A program made the translations under genes and the position numbers. Below, piece by piece: positions 1 to 6,772 of a DNA stretch of 11,889 nt (within the stretch, counting starts at the first letter, position 1; each line of letters opens with the position of its first letter). The notes below the pieces were generated by a model that ran no database searches, was not told the DNA's origin, and worked only from the letters and a program-made list of their open reading frames with translations. The stretch covers positions 25,001-36,889 of the forward strand of contig VIGQ01002064.1 of NCBI GenBank assembly GCA_009663005.1, written 5' to 3'. This stretch comes from Actinidia chinensis (Eukaryota; Streptophyta; Magnoliopsida; Ericales; Actinidiaceae).

Positions 1-607
1 CTAGTGATGGACTTGTCTGAAGAGGACGATTGATGTAATGAACATGTGACACCAACCTCGAATTCAATCTTCTTATTATGAAAGGTCTTGGAGACTCTTG
101 ACTACGTGGTGGTCGAGCCTACAGTAATTTTTATTTGGTCGAGAACCTTTACAGAACTGACCATTGCTCAAGTACATTAAGATTGCGATGCTGTTTGTGA
201 CGTTAGCTCCTTTCAAGAGAAAGCTAAGGTCACCATCTTGGCCAAGCTACGTGGAGCTAACTATTGATTTTGACTCGTAGAGAAAAAGGTGGCCATCTTT
301 TTATGAAGAAGCATTGAGTGTCATGTTTTTCCATGATAACGTGAAGTTGGACTACAGTTAACCACTTGATTGATGAATAATACGTTCAGGCAATCCATTG
401 CTTTCTTTCTTCCACACAGCGTTAGATCCGTGAAGCATAGTATACACTTATTGAAATGTGAAAACTTTTGAGGATATATTGCATCATTTGGGAGTTAGAG
501 GTCGGGGGCCCCCACCTATAGGCGCTACGGCAAATGGTTCAGTTCTTGTTGGTGAACTGGCCCTAACGTGGGCAGCTGAGGCATGCTCATGAAATGGTGT
601 GGACCCT
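1..607. other. Unassigned left flank with possible decayed coding relic
   Basis: No intact gene is visible. Reading the plus strand in the frame beginning at base 40 gives protein-like stretches interrupted by stops, for example LETLDYVVVEP (near 111) and FQEKAKVTILAKLRGANY (near 211). This suggests an old coding relic between about 40 and 340, but I do not recognise the family. A perfect palindrome GGGGGCCCCC lies at 504-513, and a small hairpin (CAGTTC/GAACTG, 540-558) follows it. If the neighbouring LTR element inserted into Copia-B, this flank should hold the start of Copia-B gag. I cannot see one, so the relation of this flank to the rest is unresolved. Confidence 0.35.
603..607. repeat. 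Left target-site duplication of Copia-A
   Basis: ACCCT directly precedes the 5' LTR. CCCCT at 4246-4250 directly follows the 3' LTR and matches at four of five bases. Five bases is the usual duplication length for Copia elements. The mismatch fits an old insertion, but a five-base match is weak evidence on its own. Confidence 0.5.
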
Positions 608-1053
608 TGTAATGGGATTCAGCCCATAGTAGCAAAGCCAAGCCCAAATTAGAAGCCAAGCCCACCTAATTTATAATCCTTGTTATTTCTTCTAAATGAG
701 AATCTCTAGACGAAAGAGAAGAGGAGAAGAGAAGAGGAGAAAAGAGAGAGAGAAGTCGCAGAAAGTGCTGAAGCTGGTCGAGAAGGCTGCTCTCCATGGT
801 CAAGAAATGGAGGCACGAAATGAGTTAAGACATGAGCTCATGTCTCTACTCTGAGGCCTATAAATGAGAAGGTTGCCGAGAGAGAAGACGGGCGGAGCAG
901 AATGTAATCCTTGGAGGATTACTGGAGCCACAGAATGTTGATGTGGTGCAGAGAAGGGCTGGGAGAGAGGGCGAGGTATTTGGAGGGTTTGTATGGTGAT
1001 TGAGAGAACAGAGAGGCAGAAGGGTTGTGTGCTGAGAGCTAAGAGAGAGACAG

Positions 1054-1098
<45 letters not shown>

Positions 1099-1254
1099 AG
1101 CTCATCCCATGTACTCATTGTAAGTAGTTTCGAGATAGTGAATATTGTTCCTCTAAGTGGCTGTAGGCAGATTGGCCAAACAACGTAAATCTGGGTCTTG
1201 TGTGTGTGGTTGATATAGTTAAAGTGACTGGTGACTAGTGCCTTGGGCACAACA
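608..1254 (+). repeat. 5' LTR of Copia-A
   Basis: It begins TGTAATGGGATTC and ends CACAACA, giving the usual TG...CA ends. It aligns along its length with 3697-4245: both copies have the AAGCCCAAATTAG-type start, the TTCTTCTAAATGAGAATC segment, a GA-rich tract, CTCTCCATGGTCAAGAA, a TATAAAT box, GACGGGCGGAGCAGAA and the GTGACTGGTGACTAGT end. It contains about 130 bp (roughly 1090-1221) that the 3' copy lacks, including the stretch with GGCCAAACAACGTAAATC that I infer to be U5. The GA-rich tract (about 715-755) reads open as a CT-rich minus strand, which creates meaningless open frames. Confidence 0.85.
859..865 (+). promoter_or_regulatory. TATA box of the 5' LTR promoter
   Basis: TATAAAT sits in the conserved context CTGAGGCCTATAAAT, which recurs in the 3' LTR at 3979-3985. 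The position in mid-LTR, ahead of the inferred R/U5, is where a plant LTR promoter is expected. Transcription would start about 25-35 bases downstream. Confidence 0.65.
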
Positions 1255-1257
1255 AAT

Positions 1258-1270
1258 TAGTATCAGAGCC
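1258..1270 (+). other. Primer binding site (initiator Met tRNA)
   Basis: TAGTATCAGAGCC lies four bases inside the 5' LTR. It matches the usual plant Copia primer site TGGTATCAGAGCC except for G to A at the second base. It would pair with the 3' end of initiator Met tRNA to prime minus-strand DNA synthesis. The site fixes the 3' boundary of the LTR and the orientation of the element. Confidence 0.85.
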
Positions 1271-1439
1271 AAATGATACGAAGAGTACCTGAGCAATTTC
1301 GGCGGGAACGGAAGCCGATTTTTCGAATTCTGACCAAATCCAGTGACTCAAAATGGCATTTGGCATACCACAGATTCGTCTCGTCGAGACGAAGCTTCAG
1401 CACTAAACGGATTCCAAATCAGAGTTCAAACGAGCACTA

Positions 1440-1830
1440 ACGCGCGTTTGAAGTGCGGAGCGTCAGATCAACGCCGACCCACGCGCGCCAGAGGTAGAAG
1501 ACGACTGGAATTCACGCGCCACGTGCCCCACGCGCCGGGAAGTGACCCATGAGCTGCACACGCGACAGACGGGGTCCCGTGCACAGCACGCCTCCCAGCG
1601 CCGTCCACGCGCCAGCCACGGCCAGGGAGTGGCGGCCAACTCGCAGCACCAGGCCCGCACGCGCCAAGGAGAGTGGCGGCAAATGCGCAGGCAACGCGCC
1701 CAGCCAGCCCAGCCTCACGCGCCGAGCCGATCCGCGTGTGAGCCGAGTCGCGCGCCGCGCGTGAGCACACGGCAGCCGCTCTGAAGCGCGCCGATCCGTG
1801 CCGATCCGTGAAGCCGATCCGCGGCCGTGA
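1440..1830 (+). other. GC-rich untranslated leader of Copia-A
   Basis: Between the primer site and the gag remnant lies a strongly GC- and CpG-rich block with repeated CACGCGCC-type words and, at its end, the unit GCCGATCCGT in about three copies (roughly 1788-1822). Base composition is very different from the AT-rich surroundings. Several open frames on both strands cross it, including a 156-codon one on the minus strand. They have compositionally biased Ala/Arg-rich products with no recognisable domain, so I treat it as non-coding leader. A shorter segment resembling 1461-1530 recurs near 11050-11125. Confidence 0.6.
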
Positions 1831-1832
1831 CC

Positions 1833-1938
1833 AGTCAAACTGAGCAATTGACTGGTCACCCTGAGCCATTGACCGGGAGTGTTGACCAGCCATTGACCAG
1901 TCAAATGTTGACCGTTGACCGTTGACTAGGGTTGTCAA
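1833..1938 (+). promoter_or_regulatory. Cluster of W-box motifs (TTGACC/TTGACT)
   Basis: Seven plus-strand TTGAC(C/T) hexamers begin at 1848, 1869, 1882, 1893, 1908, 1915 and 1922. Two minus-strand copies (AGTCAA) lie at 1833 and 1899, and a further GTCAA core at 1934. TTGAC(C/T) is the binding core of plant WRKY transcription factors, and clustered W-boxes often mark defence- or stress-inducible promoters. The cluster lies in the leader, downstream of the LTR TATA box. Whether it acts as an enhancer or is only a by-product of short tandem duplication cannot be told from sequence. Confidence 0.5.
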
Positions 1939-1956
1939 AAACCAAACAATTGCACT

Positions 1957-2027
1957 TTTAGTCCCTGAACTTTTTGGTATTTACAAATTTGTCTTGAAGT
2001 TTGAGAATTTGCAATTTAGTCCCTGAA
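1957..2027 (+). repeat. Direct repeat TTTAGTCCCTGAA, two copies
   Basis: TTTAGTCCCTGAA occurs at 1957-1969 and 2015-2027, a spacing of 58 bases, each near a short TTTGCAA- or TTGCA-like word. This phrase is common in plant retroelement leaders and spacers. No function is claimed. Confidence 0.55.
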
Positions 2028-2254
2028 AGTTTAATTATCAATTGGATCCCAGAAGTGTTGATTTTGACAGAAAAAAGCCTTTTCTTGAGTTTTTTCGGCA
2101 TCGAATCATACTGCGAGGTTGGTTCTTCAAAGGATTTTTGCTTCCAATTTGGAGAAGTACGAAGCAGAGTAATTTGAGGAGCTCTGATAATGCTTTCAGA
2201 TGGAATTACGCCCCAGGAAAAACCAAGGATGAGGAATGAGATGAACAGGAAGAT

Positions 2255-2265
<11 letters not shown>

Positions 2266-2304
<39 letters not shown>

Positions 2305-2387
2305 GCACATGAGATGAGTGTGGACAGATCAGACAAAGGCATTGGACACGGGGTGTTCCATCATGTTCACGGATGAGACGAGTGCTA
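2266..2387 (+). repeat. Tandem duplication of about 62 bp in the gag remnant
   Basis: The segment 2266-2327 is repeated at 2328-2387. Both copies begin ATCAGACAA, contain CATTGGACACG and GGTGTTCCATCATGT, and end in GATGAG(A/T)(C/T)GAGTG-like sequence. The copies differ by a few substitutions and a small indel, so the duplication is not recent. It lies in the part of the element expected to encode Gag and adds to its loss of reading frame. Confidence 0.7.
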
Positions 2388-2479
2388 ATGGGGTGGTGCG
2401 ACCTAGTTGAAGGAGATGTACTTAAAAGAAGACATATCAGAACAACAAGTTTTAATGAGGAGGATTGTGTGAAGCTCAA

Positions 2480-2735
2480 AGAGGGACTACAGTGGCGTAA
2501 CAAACGAGCGAGTTCCAGAGGCCCACCGGAAGAGGTCAAAAAAAGAGGCCAGAAGAAGAGGTCTCAAGAAGGAGGTCACAGAGGTTAGGAGCAGAGGTCA
2601 AAGAAAGAGATACCGACAAATGCGGTAGAGGGCAACTCCAGAGGTCGAATGTAAGTGTTTTTATTGCGGACAGGAGGGACAAGAAGGAATTGTCCAAGGA
2701 ACAAAGCACAAAAATCAGTCTTCAGAGGCAGCAAC
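2480..2735 (+). pseudogene. gag: Copia-A gag 3' part with broken zinc knuckle
   Basis: Gag forms the particle that packages element RNA, and its C-terminal CCHC zinc knuckle binds the nucleic acid. Here an Arg/Lys-rich stretch (about 2490-2630, with KKRGQKKRSQEGG) precedes the knuckle. The first half reads CFYCGQEG in the frame starting at 2656, and the second half reads RRNCPRNKAQ in a different frame from about 2682. The distance between the first and last Cys codons is 35 bases rather than the 39 needed for CX2CX4HX4C, so about four bases, including the His codon, are missing. The upstream main Gag domain (about 2040-2480) is too decayed to recognise. The gene is not functional. The identification rests on the knuckle pattern plus its place just ahead of the protease. 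Confidence 0.7.
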
Positions 2736-2799
2736 AACCGCAATGATGGCTGTGGATGAGAGGATGTTCTTCAGCAGTATCGGCAGAGGAAGAAGTCAG

Positions 2800-3145
2800 A
2801 TGAATTCGGATTTAGGAATTGTTACACAATTGTGTAGAGACAGACGAGGTGTTCTCTACACAGTGCATGCGAGGACTTATACGGATGGCTAACGACAGAT
2901 TGTGGCAAAAGGGCAGTCCGGTTCTGATGGCAAACGGGAGATCCATGACAGGTGACCGGGGTAAGGAAGTTTCATGAGATGCAAGATTCAAAGCGTGAAG
3001 ATTTGAACTAGTGGAGGACCTCAGAGTTTCCAAGGAAAACGGGGAAACGCTGCAGGAGAAGGAGACGGGAAGGCTATACCGACTGAGGGCGAATGTTTAG
3101 GACAAGAGGAGTGATTGTCCGACATGGCCCCAATGGTACTAGCGA
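2800..3145 (+). pseudogene. pol: Copia-A protease / pre-integrase remnant
   Basis: In a Copia polyprotein, the retroviral-type aspartic protease follows Gag and cleaves the precursor. The plus strand gives SDLGIVTQLCRD from 2806, where D-L-G at 2809-2817 replaces the expected D-S-G active-site triad. After a frame change, VFSTQCMRGLIRMAND (from 2849) and VLMANGRSMT follow, which fit the protease body. A further frame change leads to ETGRLYRLRAN near 3070, which resembles the segment joining protease to the pre-integrase domain. At least three frame changes and several stops are present. The catalytic substitution and frameshifts make it a pseudogene. Assignment is from pattern recognition of several separated motifs in the right order. 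Confidence 0.65.
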
Positions 3146-3681
3146 GAAGATGGACGAGGAAAGCAACCGTGCATAGGAGGCACGCAAAGCAAGTGCAGGG
3201 ATATATAGAGAGGATGTTACTTGAAGGGTCCGGAGTGGTACAAGAGCGCAATGAGATGCTTTGGATATGTGCAGAAGTCTGGCCAGACACGAGAGGTGCA
3301 ACCAGTGCAAGGAGCAATGGTTGGAGAAGCTCAAGGAGAGAGACAGAGTCGATATACGCGACAGGTGCGACGTTGCCGAAACGAGGGCTGCGCTTAGATA
3401 AGTGGCGGTGATATCTCCAGTTGGCACACAAGGAGGAGAGATTGAGTCACGACGACTGCCAAAGCGACGTACTTTGCTAGCGCACCCCTGTGGGGGGGGG
3501 GACAGAGCACCTAAGTGAGAAGGTGAAGGGACTTCGGTTTGGAAGTGCCTCACTTCGGGGGAAGTGGAGTTGCCCATGAAGAGGGGGAACGTATCTCGGA
3601 TACTGTCTGCAGATCTTACGGGGGAGCTGGAACCCGAAGTTATCGGATGGATAACTTGAAGACATCAAATACCCTCAATGG
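3145..3681 (+). other. Decayed tail of Copia-A interior
   Basis: This stretch lies between the protease remnant and the polypurine tract, where integrase, reverse transcriptase and RNase H should be. I see none of their motifs in any frame. A 98-codon open frame (3115-3411, plus strand) is Arg-rich and carries no recognised domain; its start overlaps the end of the pre-integrase-like segment. A run of ten G bases occurs at about 3492-3501. The region may be a relic of pol tail or unrelated filler retained in a non-autonomous family. Confidence 0.45.
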
Positions 3682-3696
3682 GCTGGAGGGGGAAGA
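3682..3696 (+). other. Polypurine tract of Copia-A
   Basis: GCTGGAGGGGGAAGA ends directly at the TGTTGGG start of the 3' LTR. A purine run in exactly this place primes plus-strand synthesis during reverse transcription. It fixes the left boundary of the 3' LTR at 3697. Confidence 0.8.
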
Positions 3697-4245
3697 TGTT
3701 GGGATCCAGGTCCCATAGGATCCCAAGGCCCAAGCCCCAAATTAGAAAGCCCAAAGCCCATAAAGAAAGCCCAAGGCCACCAATTTATAATCCTTTGTTC
3801 TTTCTTCTAAATGAGAATCCTTCTAGACGGAGAGAAGAGGAGAAACGAAGAGAGAAAGAAGAGAGAGAAGTAGCAAGAAAAGCTGCTGAAGCATGCTCGG
3901 AAGGCCTGCTCTCCATGGTCAAGAATGGAGGCACGAATTGAGCTCAGCCATGAGCTCATCTTCCTTTGCTCTGAGGCCTATAAATTGAGAGGTGCCAGAG
4001 AGAGGAAGACGGGCGGAGCAGAAATGTAATCTTGGGGGGAGTGCTGGGAGCCACACAGCATGTTGCTGTGTGTAGAGAGGGGCGGGAGAGAGGGCTATGT
4101 ATTTGGGGGTTTCTTGGTGCTTTGAGAGCAAAAGAGAGAGAAACAGAGAGGGTTGTGTGCTGAAAGATCAGATGAGAGGGGAAGTGAGATGGGGATGAGA
4201 GATGAGAGAAGTGAGGAGAGTGACTGGTGACTAGTCCTGGACACA
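3697..4245 (+). repeat. 3' LTR of Copia-A, with internal U5/R deletion
   Basis: It begins TGTTGGGATCC and ends near GGACACA. It is about 549 bp against 647 bp for the 5' copy. The main difference is a gap of about 130 bp: after GATGAGAGAAGTGAGGAG it jumps straight to GTGACTGGTGACTAGT, skipping the 5' LTR segment of about 1090-1221. Small gains elsewhere partly offset the loss. A TATAAAT box is retained at 3979-3985. The many substitutions and indels between the two LTRs indicate an old insertion. Confidence 0.85.
3979..3985 (+). promoter_or_regulatory. TATA box of the 3' LTR promoter
   Basis: TATAAAT in the context CTGAGGCCTATAAAT matches the 5' LTR copy at 859-865. From this position it would drive transcription rightward into the Copia-B relic. 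Confidence 0.55.
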
Positions 4246-4250
4246 CCCCT
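4246..4250. repeat. Right target-site duplication of Copia-A
   Basis: CCCCT follows the last base of the 3' LTR and pairs with ACCCT at 603-607 with one mismatch. The exact right end of the LTR is uncertain by one or two bases because the terminal CA motif is repeated (ACACA). Confidence 0.45.
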
Positions 4251-4262
4251 TGGGCCTCCGTA

Positions 4263-4382
4263 ACGCTGATAATTCAAAGCACAAGAAAGGCAAAAAAGGA
4301 TGGCAAGAAAACCAAGCTAAAGGAACTTGCCTTTAATTGCGGCAAGCAGTGACACTTCGCTCGTGATTGCATTGAGCCGAAG
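4263..4382 (+). pseudogene. gag: Copia-B gag C-terminus (zinc knuckle)
   Basis: A Lys-rich stretch (DGKKTKLKEL) leads into AFNCGKQ, a stop, and HFARDCIEPKKV in a single frame. The spacing is that of a CX2CX4HX4C nucleic-acid-binding knuckle. The first Cys position is Ala (codon 4329-4331), and the residue before the His is a TGA stop (4350-4352). Both changes destroy the knuckle. The frame continues without shift into the protease, as expected for the single polyprotein of Copia elements. Confidence 0.8.
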
Positions 4383-4705
4383 AAGGTACTCGCTAACTCT
4401 ATATCTCGCATTGATTGCTTTGTATCTAGTCAAGTAATGGTTGTTTATCTTCCTTATTTGTAGGTTGTAGATTCAGAAGCAACCAAGCATATCACGAGTA
4501 GCAGAGTTGGGTTCATAGAGTATCGTTGTGTACCAGCGGGCAACAAACGAGTATACATGGGGAACGAGTCTACGTAGAAGTGCTTAGTGTTGGCACTTAC
4601 AATCTGGAGATGCGACAAGGGCAACCTTGTATTTTCATGATTTACTTTATGCTTCAGGGATTCGGTGAACCTTGCTTTCAGTTATTAGCGTGATGGGCCT
4701 AGGTA
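4383..4705 (+). pseudogene. pol: Copia-B aspartic protease remnant
   Basis: After a short linker (ANSISRIDCFVSSQ) the frame reads a TAG stop at 4461-4463 and then VVDSEATKHITSSRVGF. The catalytic D-S-G triad is D-S-E (4470-4478), so the enzyme would be dead even without stops. VPAGNKRVYMGNES follows; the frame then shifts near 4570 to give VEVLSVGTYNLEMRQG, and shifts again before SVISVMGLG near 4680. These match the body and end of a Copia protease in order. Confidence 0.8.
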
Positions 4706-5010
4706 TTATTTTCAGTTTGAGAGTAGACATCTAAGTATTTATTTGGATAATAATTTTATGGTCGTGGATTTTACATTTTGGATGGATTTATGGCACTCAA
4801 TTTGAATAATTCTAGTTTTAATGTCAACAGTTCTATTTCTTAAATTGCATCTAATTGTGATAATAATTATGTAGGATGGCCTGCTAGATTGGGCCACATT
4901 GGAAAGAGAGGATGTCTAGATTGTTCAGTGAAGGTTTCTAGGCCCACTTGCTAGAACATCTCTGCCCACTTATAAGCATTGTCTTGTTGGAAGGCAACTA
5001 GGAAATAACC
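4706..5010 (+). pseudogene. pol: Copia-B pre-integrase segment
   Basis: The first half is AT-rich and degenerate, with NLNNSSFNVNSSIS near 4800. It is followed by VGWPARLGHIGKR (from about 4873), which fits the conserved W-H-x-R-L-G-H-x motif at the start of the pre-integrase domain with the first His replaced by Pro. Further on, a segment reading SLPTYKHCLVG in a shifted frame (near 4958) fits the zinc-binding end of the domain, where one metal-binding Cys appears as Tyr. Stops and at least two frame changes are present. Confidence 0.7.
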
Positions 5011-5400
5011 ATGAGGGCATCTTTTCCATTGCAATTGATATATTCTGACATATGCAAACCAATGAATGTAAGGGCAAGACATGGAGTTCCCCACTTTGAT
5101 CACATTTATAATAGTCATACAAGTTATGGTCAATGTCTATTTGATTTCTCGCAAATCAGAAGCATTGGATTGCTTTAGACGTTTTATGAGTAAGGCTAAG
5201 AACCATTATAAAGAAGGCATTAAGTCACTAAGGTCAGACTGTGGTTATGAGCATCTATTTGAGCAGTTTAGGAAATTGTGTGAGGAGAAAGGGATTCTAA
5301 GACATTTTTACAATTCTAGAAACTCCGCAACAAAAATAGTGTAGCGGAGAGAAAGGATCATACACTGCTTGATATGGTTAGGTCTATGATGGCGTGGCAA
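5011..5400 (+). pseudogene. pol: Copia-B integrase core remnant
   Basis: Integrase inserts element DNA into the host chromosome, using a D-D-E triad. The first acidic position is kept in LIYSDICKPMNVRARHG (Asp codon 5047-5049). The second, expected in an F-I-D-D motif, is replaced by Tyr-Asn-Ser near 5110. A well-preserved stretch SRKSEALDCFRRFMSKAKN runs from about 5146, followed by GIKSLRSDCGYEHLFEQFRK and LCEEKGILRHF. A frame change near 5335 leads to SVAERKDHTLLDMVRSMMAW, which holds the third acidic residue (Glu codon 5347-5349). Loss of the second Asp and of the reading frame makes it inactive. Confidence 0.85.
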
Positions 5401-5840
5401 ATCTCCTAATCTCGTATTGGGGAAATGCTTTGTTGACTATGGCCTACATCCTTAACCGAATGCCTTCAAAATCAGTACCTTCCACACCACAAGAGTTATA
5501 GACCGGAAAAAGGCTTGCCCTAAGCAATTTGTGTCCGTAGGGATTGACAACTTATAAACACAACCTTCTCATACGTTTAGGAAGTTGGGCCCTAGAGAAA
5601 AATGAAGCATATATACATACGCTATAGTAAACATTTCCAAGCGGTTATGTGTTTATTGGTGAGCAGTTTGATGAAAGTGTGTGGAGATTGGTCATGCATG
5701 GGGATTTCATTAGCAAAAGTGAGATAGTAGAGATGTGGAACTCTACGAGATGCAGGACATTACCAAGAAGGGGACACACCGAATCCCTAGTTGAGGAAGT
5801 TAATCCCAAAACTCCTACAGATAATTGGGAGTGACTTGCT
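5401..5840 (+). pseudogene. pol: Copia-B integrase C-terminus and linker
   Basis: From 5412 the frame reads SYWGNALLTMAYILNRMPSK and continues SVPSTPQEL, a stop, TGKR. This is the conserved end of the Copia integrase region. Then come frame-shifted fragments resembling the KLGP and YVFIGEQFD stretches (near 5584 and 5643), and an acidic linker with VELYEMQD in a shifted frame (near 5734). This linker joins integrase to reverse transcriptase. Six or more stops or shifts interrupt it. The identification rests on order and motif similarity. Confidence 0.75.
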
Positions 5841-5929
5841 TGACCAGTCCAATGGATAAGGATTTGCTAGACTCTTATTGCGTAAGCTTATGTGATTGTT
5901 ACCGATTGATCATTAGATAAGCTTGTCAT

Positions 5930-6300
5930 CCCTTGATAGTAAAGAATGAAGCATTGACACGGCAAGATGAGATGGAGTCTATCAATACTACCAGTTGGGG
6001 ACTTATGGATTTTCACCTGTGCACAAGACATTGGACCAACGAGGTCTTAAAGTCAAATGAAAGGTGGATGGTTCCATAAAAGGGTATAAAATCCTTCGAG
6101 TGACAAAAGGTTATACCCAACATCTATTCGTCTGATTCTCGCCTTGGTAGCACATATGGACTTGGAGTTGTACTAGGTTGACGGTTAGATGAATCTCTCA
6201 ATGGAGAGCTAGCGGAGAGGTCCACCTTGATTTCTGAGGGCTTTGGAGTATCAAGTCAGAGTGCCAAACTGTGGAAAACTCTTGAGATCCTTATATAGTA
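5930..6300 (+). pseudogene. pol: Copia-B reverse transcriptase N-terminal remnant
   Basis: NEALTRQDEMESIN (from about 5945) matches the start of the Copia reverse transcriptase domain. KVDGSIKGYKILRVTKGYTQ is encoded exactly by 6061-6120 and corresponds to the conserved fingers segment before the first catalytic Asp. The next conserved block is missing: about 15-20 codons are skipped before SIRLILALVAHMDLELY (from 6123). NGELAE and AKLWKTLE fragments end the recognisable part near 6285. The palm region with the Y-V-D-D active site and all of RNase H are absent. The relic is truncated and carries internal stops. Confidence 0.8.
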
Positions 6301-6755
6301 CATGAATTTGTGGAGTACGTATTTCAAGAGGTTTTTAAAAGTACAATTGCAAAAAGAGTGATCTAGCGTAGTGCGATAAGTACCATTGGCATTATTCCTT
6401 AGGTTACTCTCAACACAAAGGCATTTTTTTAAATGGTGAGTGATCAATGTCCAAATTGCATAAGTCCCCCCCACCACCCCCACCACCCAGGATTGTCATA
6501 AATAAAGAATTACCTTTCAACTAATTTAAATAACAAATTGACCCTAGTTGGACTTAACAAATCTTGAAAATAGCAAATTCACCTGAAAATTGATCAATTC
6601 ATGGATTAAGAAAATGGAATTCACGATTTTTTGACGAATTTGGGGTAAAAGCACAAATTCGAGCTTTTAGAGCAGGAGTGTGGGGGTCAATGTGCAAATT
6701 ATGTGACTTAGTTCTATACTTTGCCACCACATAGTCCCCACAGATCTCTCACGAT
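6301..6755. other. Spacer without a recognised gene
   Basis: No coding pattern or LTR end is recognised here, although the missing 3' part of Copia-B would be expected. A C-rich tract with CCACC units lies at 6466-6488 and could form a local C-rich/G-rich structure. The remainder is AT-rich with short words such as AGCAAATTC and GCACAAATTCG, of the kind found in retroelement leaders and spacers. Confidence 0.4.
6748..6755. repeat. Left 8-bp target duplication (hAT-like element 1)
   Basis: CTCACGAT corresponds to CTTACGTT at 8245-8252 with two mismatches. Eight bases is the hAT duplication length. The degeneracy suggests an old insertion and makes the exact ends uncertain by a base. Confidence 0.4.
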
Positions 6756-6772
6756 TAGAGGTGTCAAGTGGG

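Larger units (their letters stand above)
608..4245 (+). mobile_element. Copia-A: non-autonomous Copia-type LTR retrotransposon
   Basis: This is a 3.6-kb element with two clearly related direct repeats (608-1254 and 3697-4245), a Met-tRNA primer binding site just inside the first and a polypurine tract just before the second. The 2.4-kb interior carries a broken Gag zinc knuckle and a decayed aspartic-protease/pre-integrase segment on the plus strand. After that come about 550 bp of low-quality sequence and then the polypurine tract. Complete Copia elements usually span about 5 kb and also encode integrase, reverse transcriptase and RNase H, none of which I can find here. The domain order (Gag, then protease) assigns it to the retrotransposons and the tRNA primer to the Copia-like group; with no polymerase the superfamily call is an inference. 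Stops and frameshifts show it is inactive as a protein source. Confidence 0.85.
4251..6300 (+). mobile_element. Copia-B: decayed Copia retrotransposon pol relic
   Basis: A second Copia element, from a different family than Copia-A, is readable on the plus strand in the order zinc knuckle, protease, pre-integrase, integrase, linker and N-terminal reverse transcriptase. That order, with integrase before reverse transcriptase, defines the Copia superfamily. It starts right after the Copia-A target duplication, already inside the Gag C-terminus. It fades out near 6300, before the RT catalytic motif, with no RNase H and no LTR recognised. Numerous stops and frame changes are present. It is probably the older host or neighbour of Copia-A, but a matching gag start is not visible left of 603. 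Confidence 0.85.

Noticed and set aside
800..1250. Minus-strand open frames (101 and 130 codons) with Ser/Leu/His-rich products
   Set aside because: They are the CT-rich complement of the GA-rich LTR. Similar frames recur at 3919-4277 in the other LTR, so they follow composition and not coding.
1463..1938. Overlapping open frames on both strands of the GC-rich leader, up to 156 codons
   Set aside because: High GC content removes stop codons in all frames. The products are Ala/Arg-rich without domains, and the region lies where an untranslated leader is expected.
3021..3577. Minus-strand open frames of 136 and 167 codons
   Set aside because: They are antisense to the readable Copia-A protease/pre-integrase relic and its purine-rich tail, and their Ser/Leu/Pro-rich products have no recognised domain.
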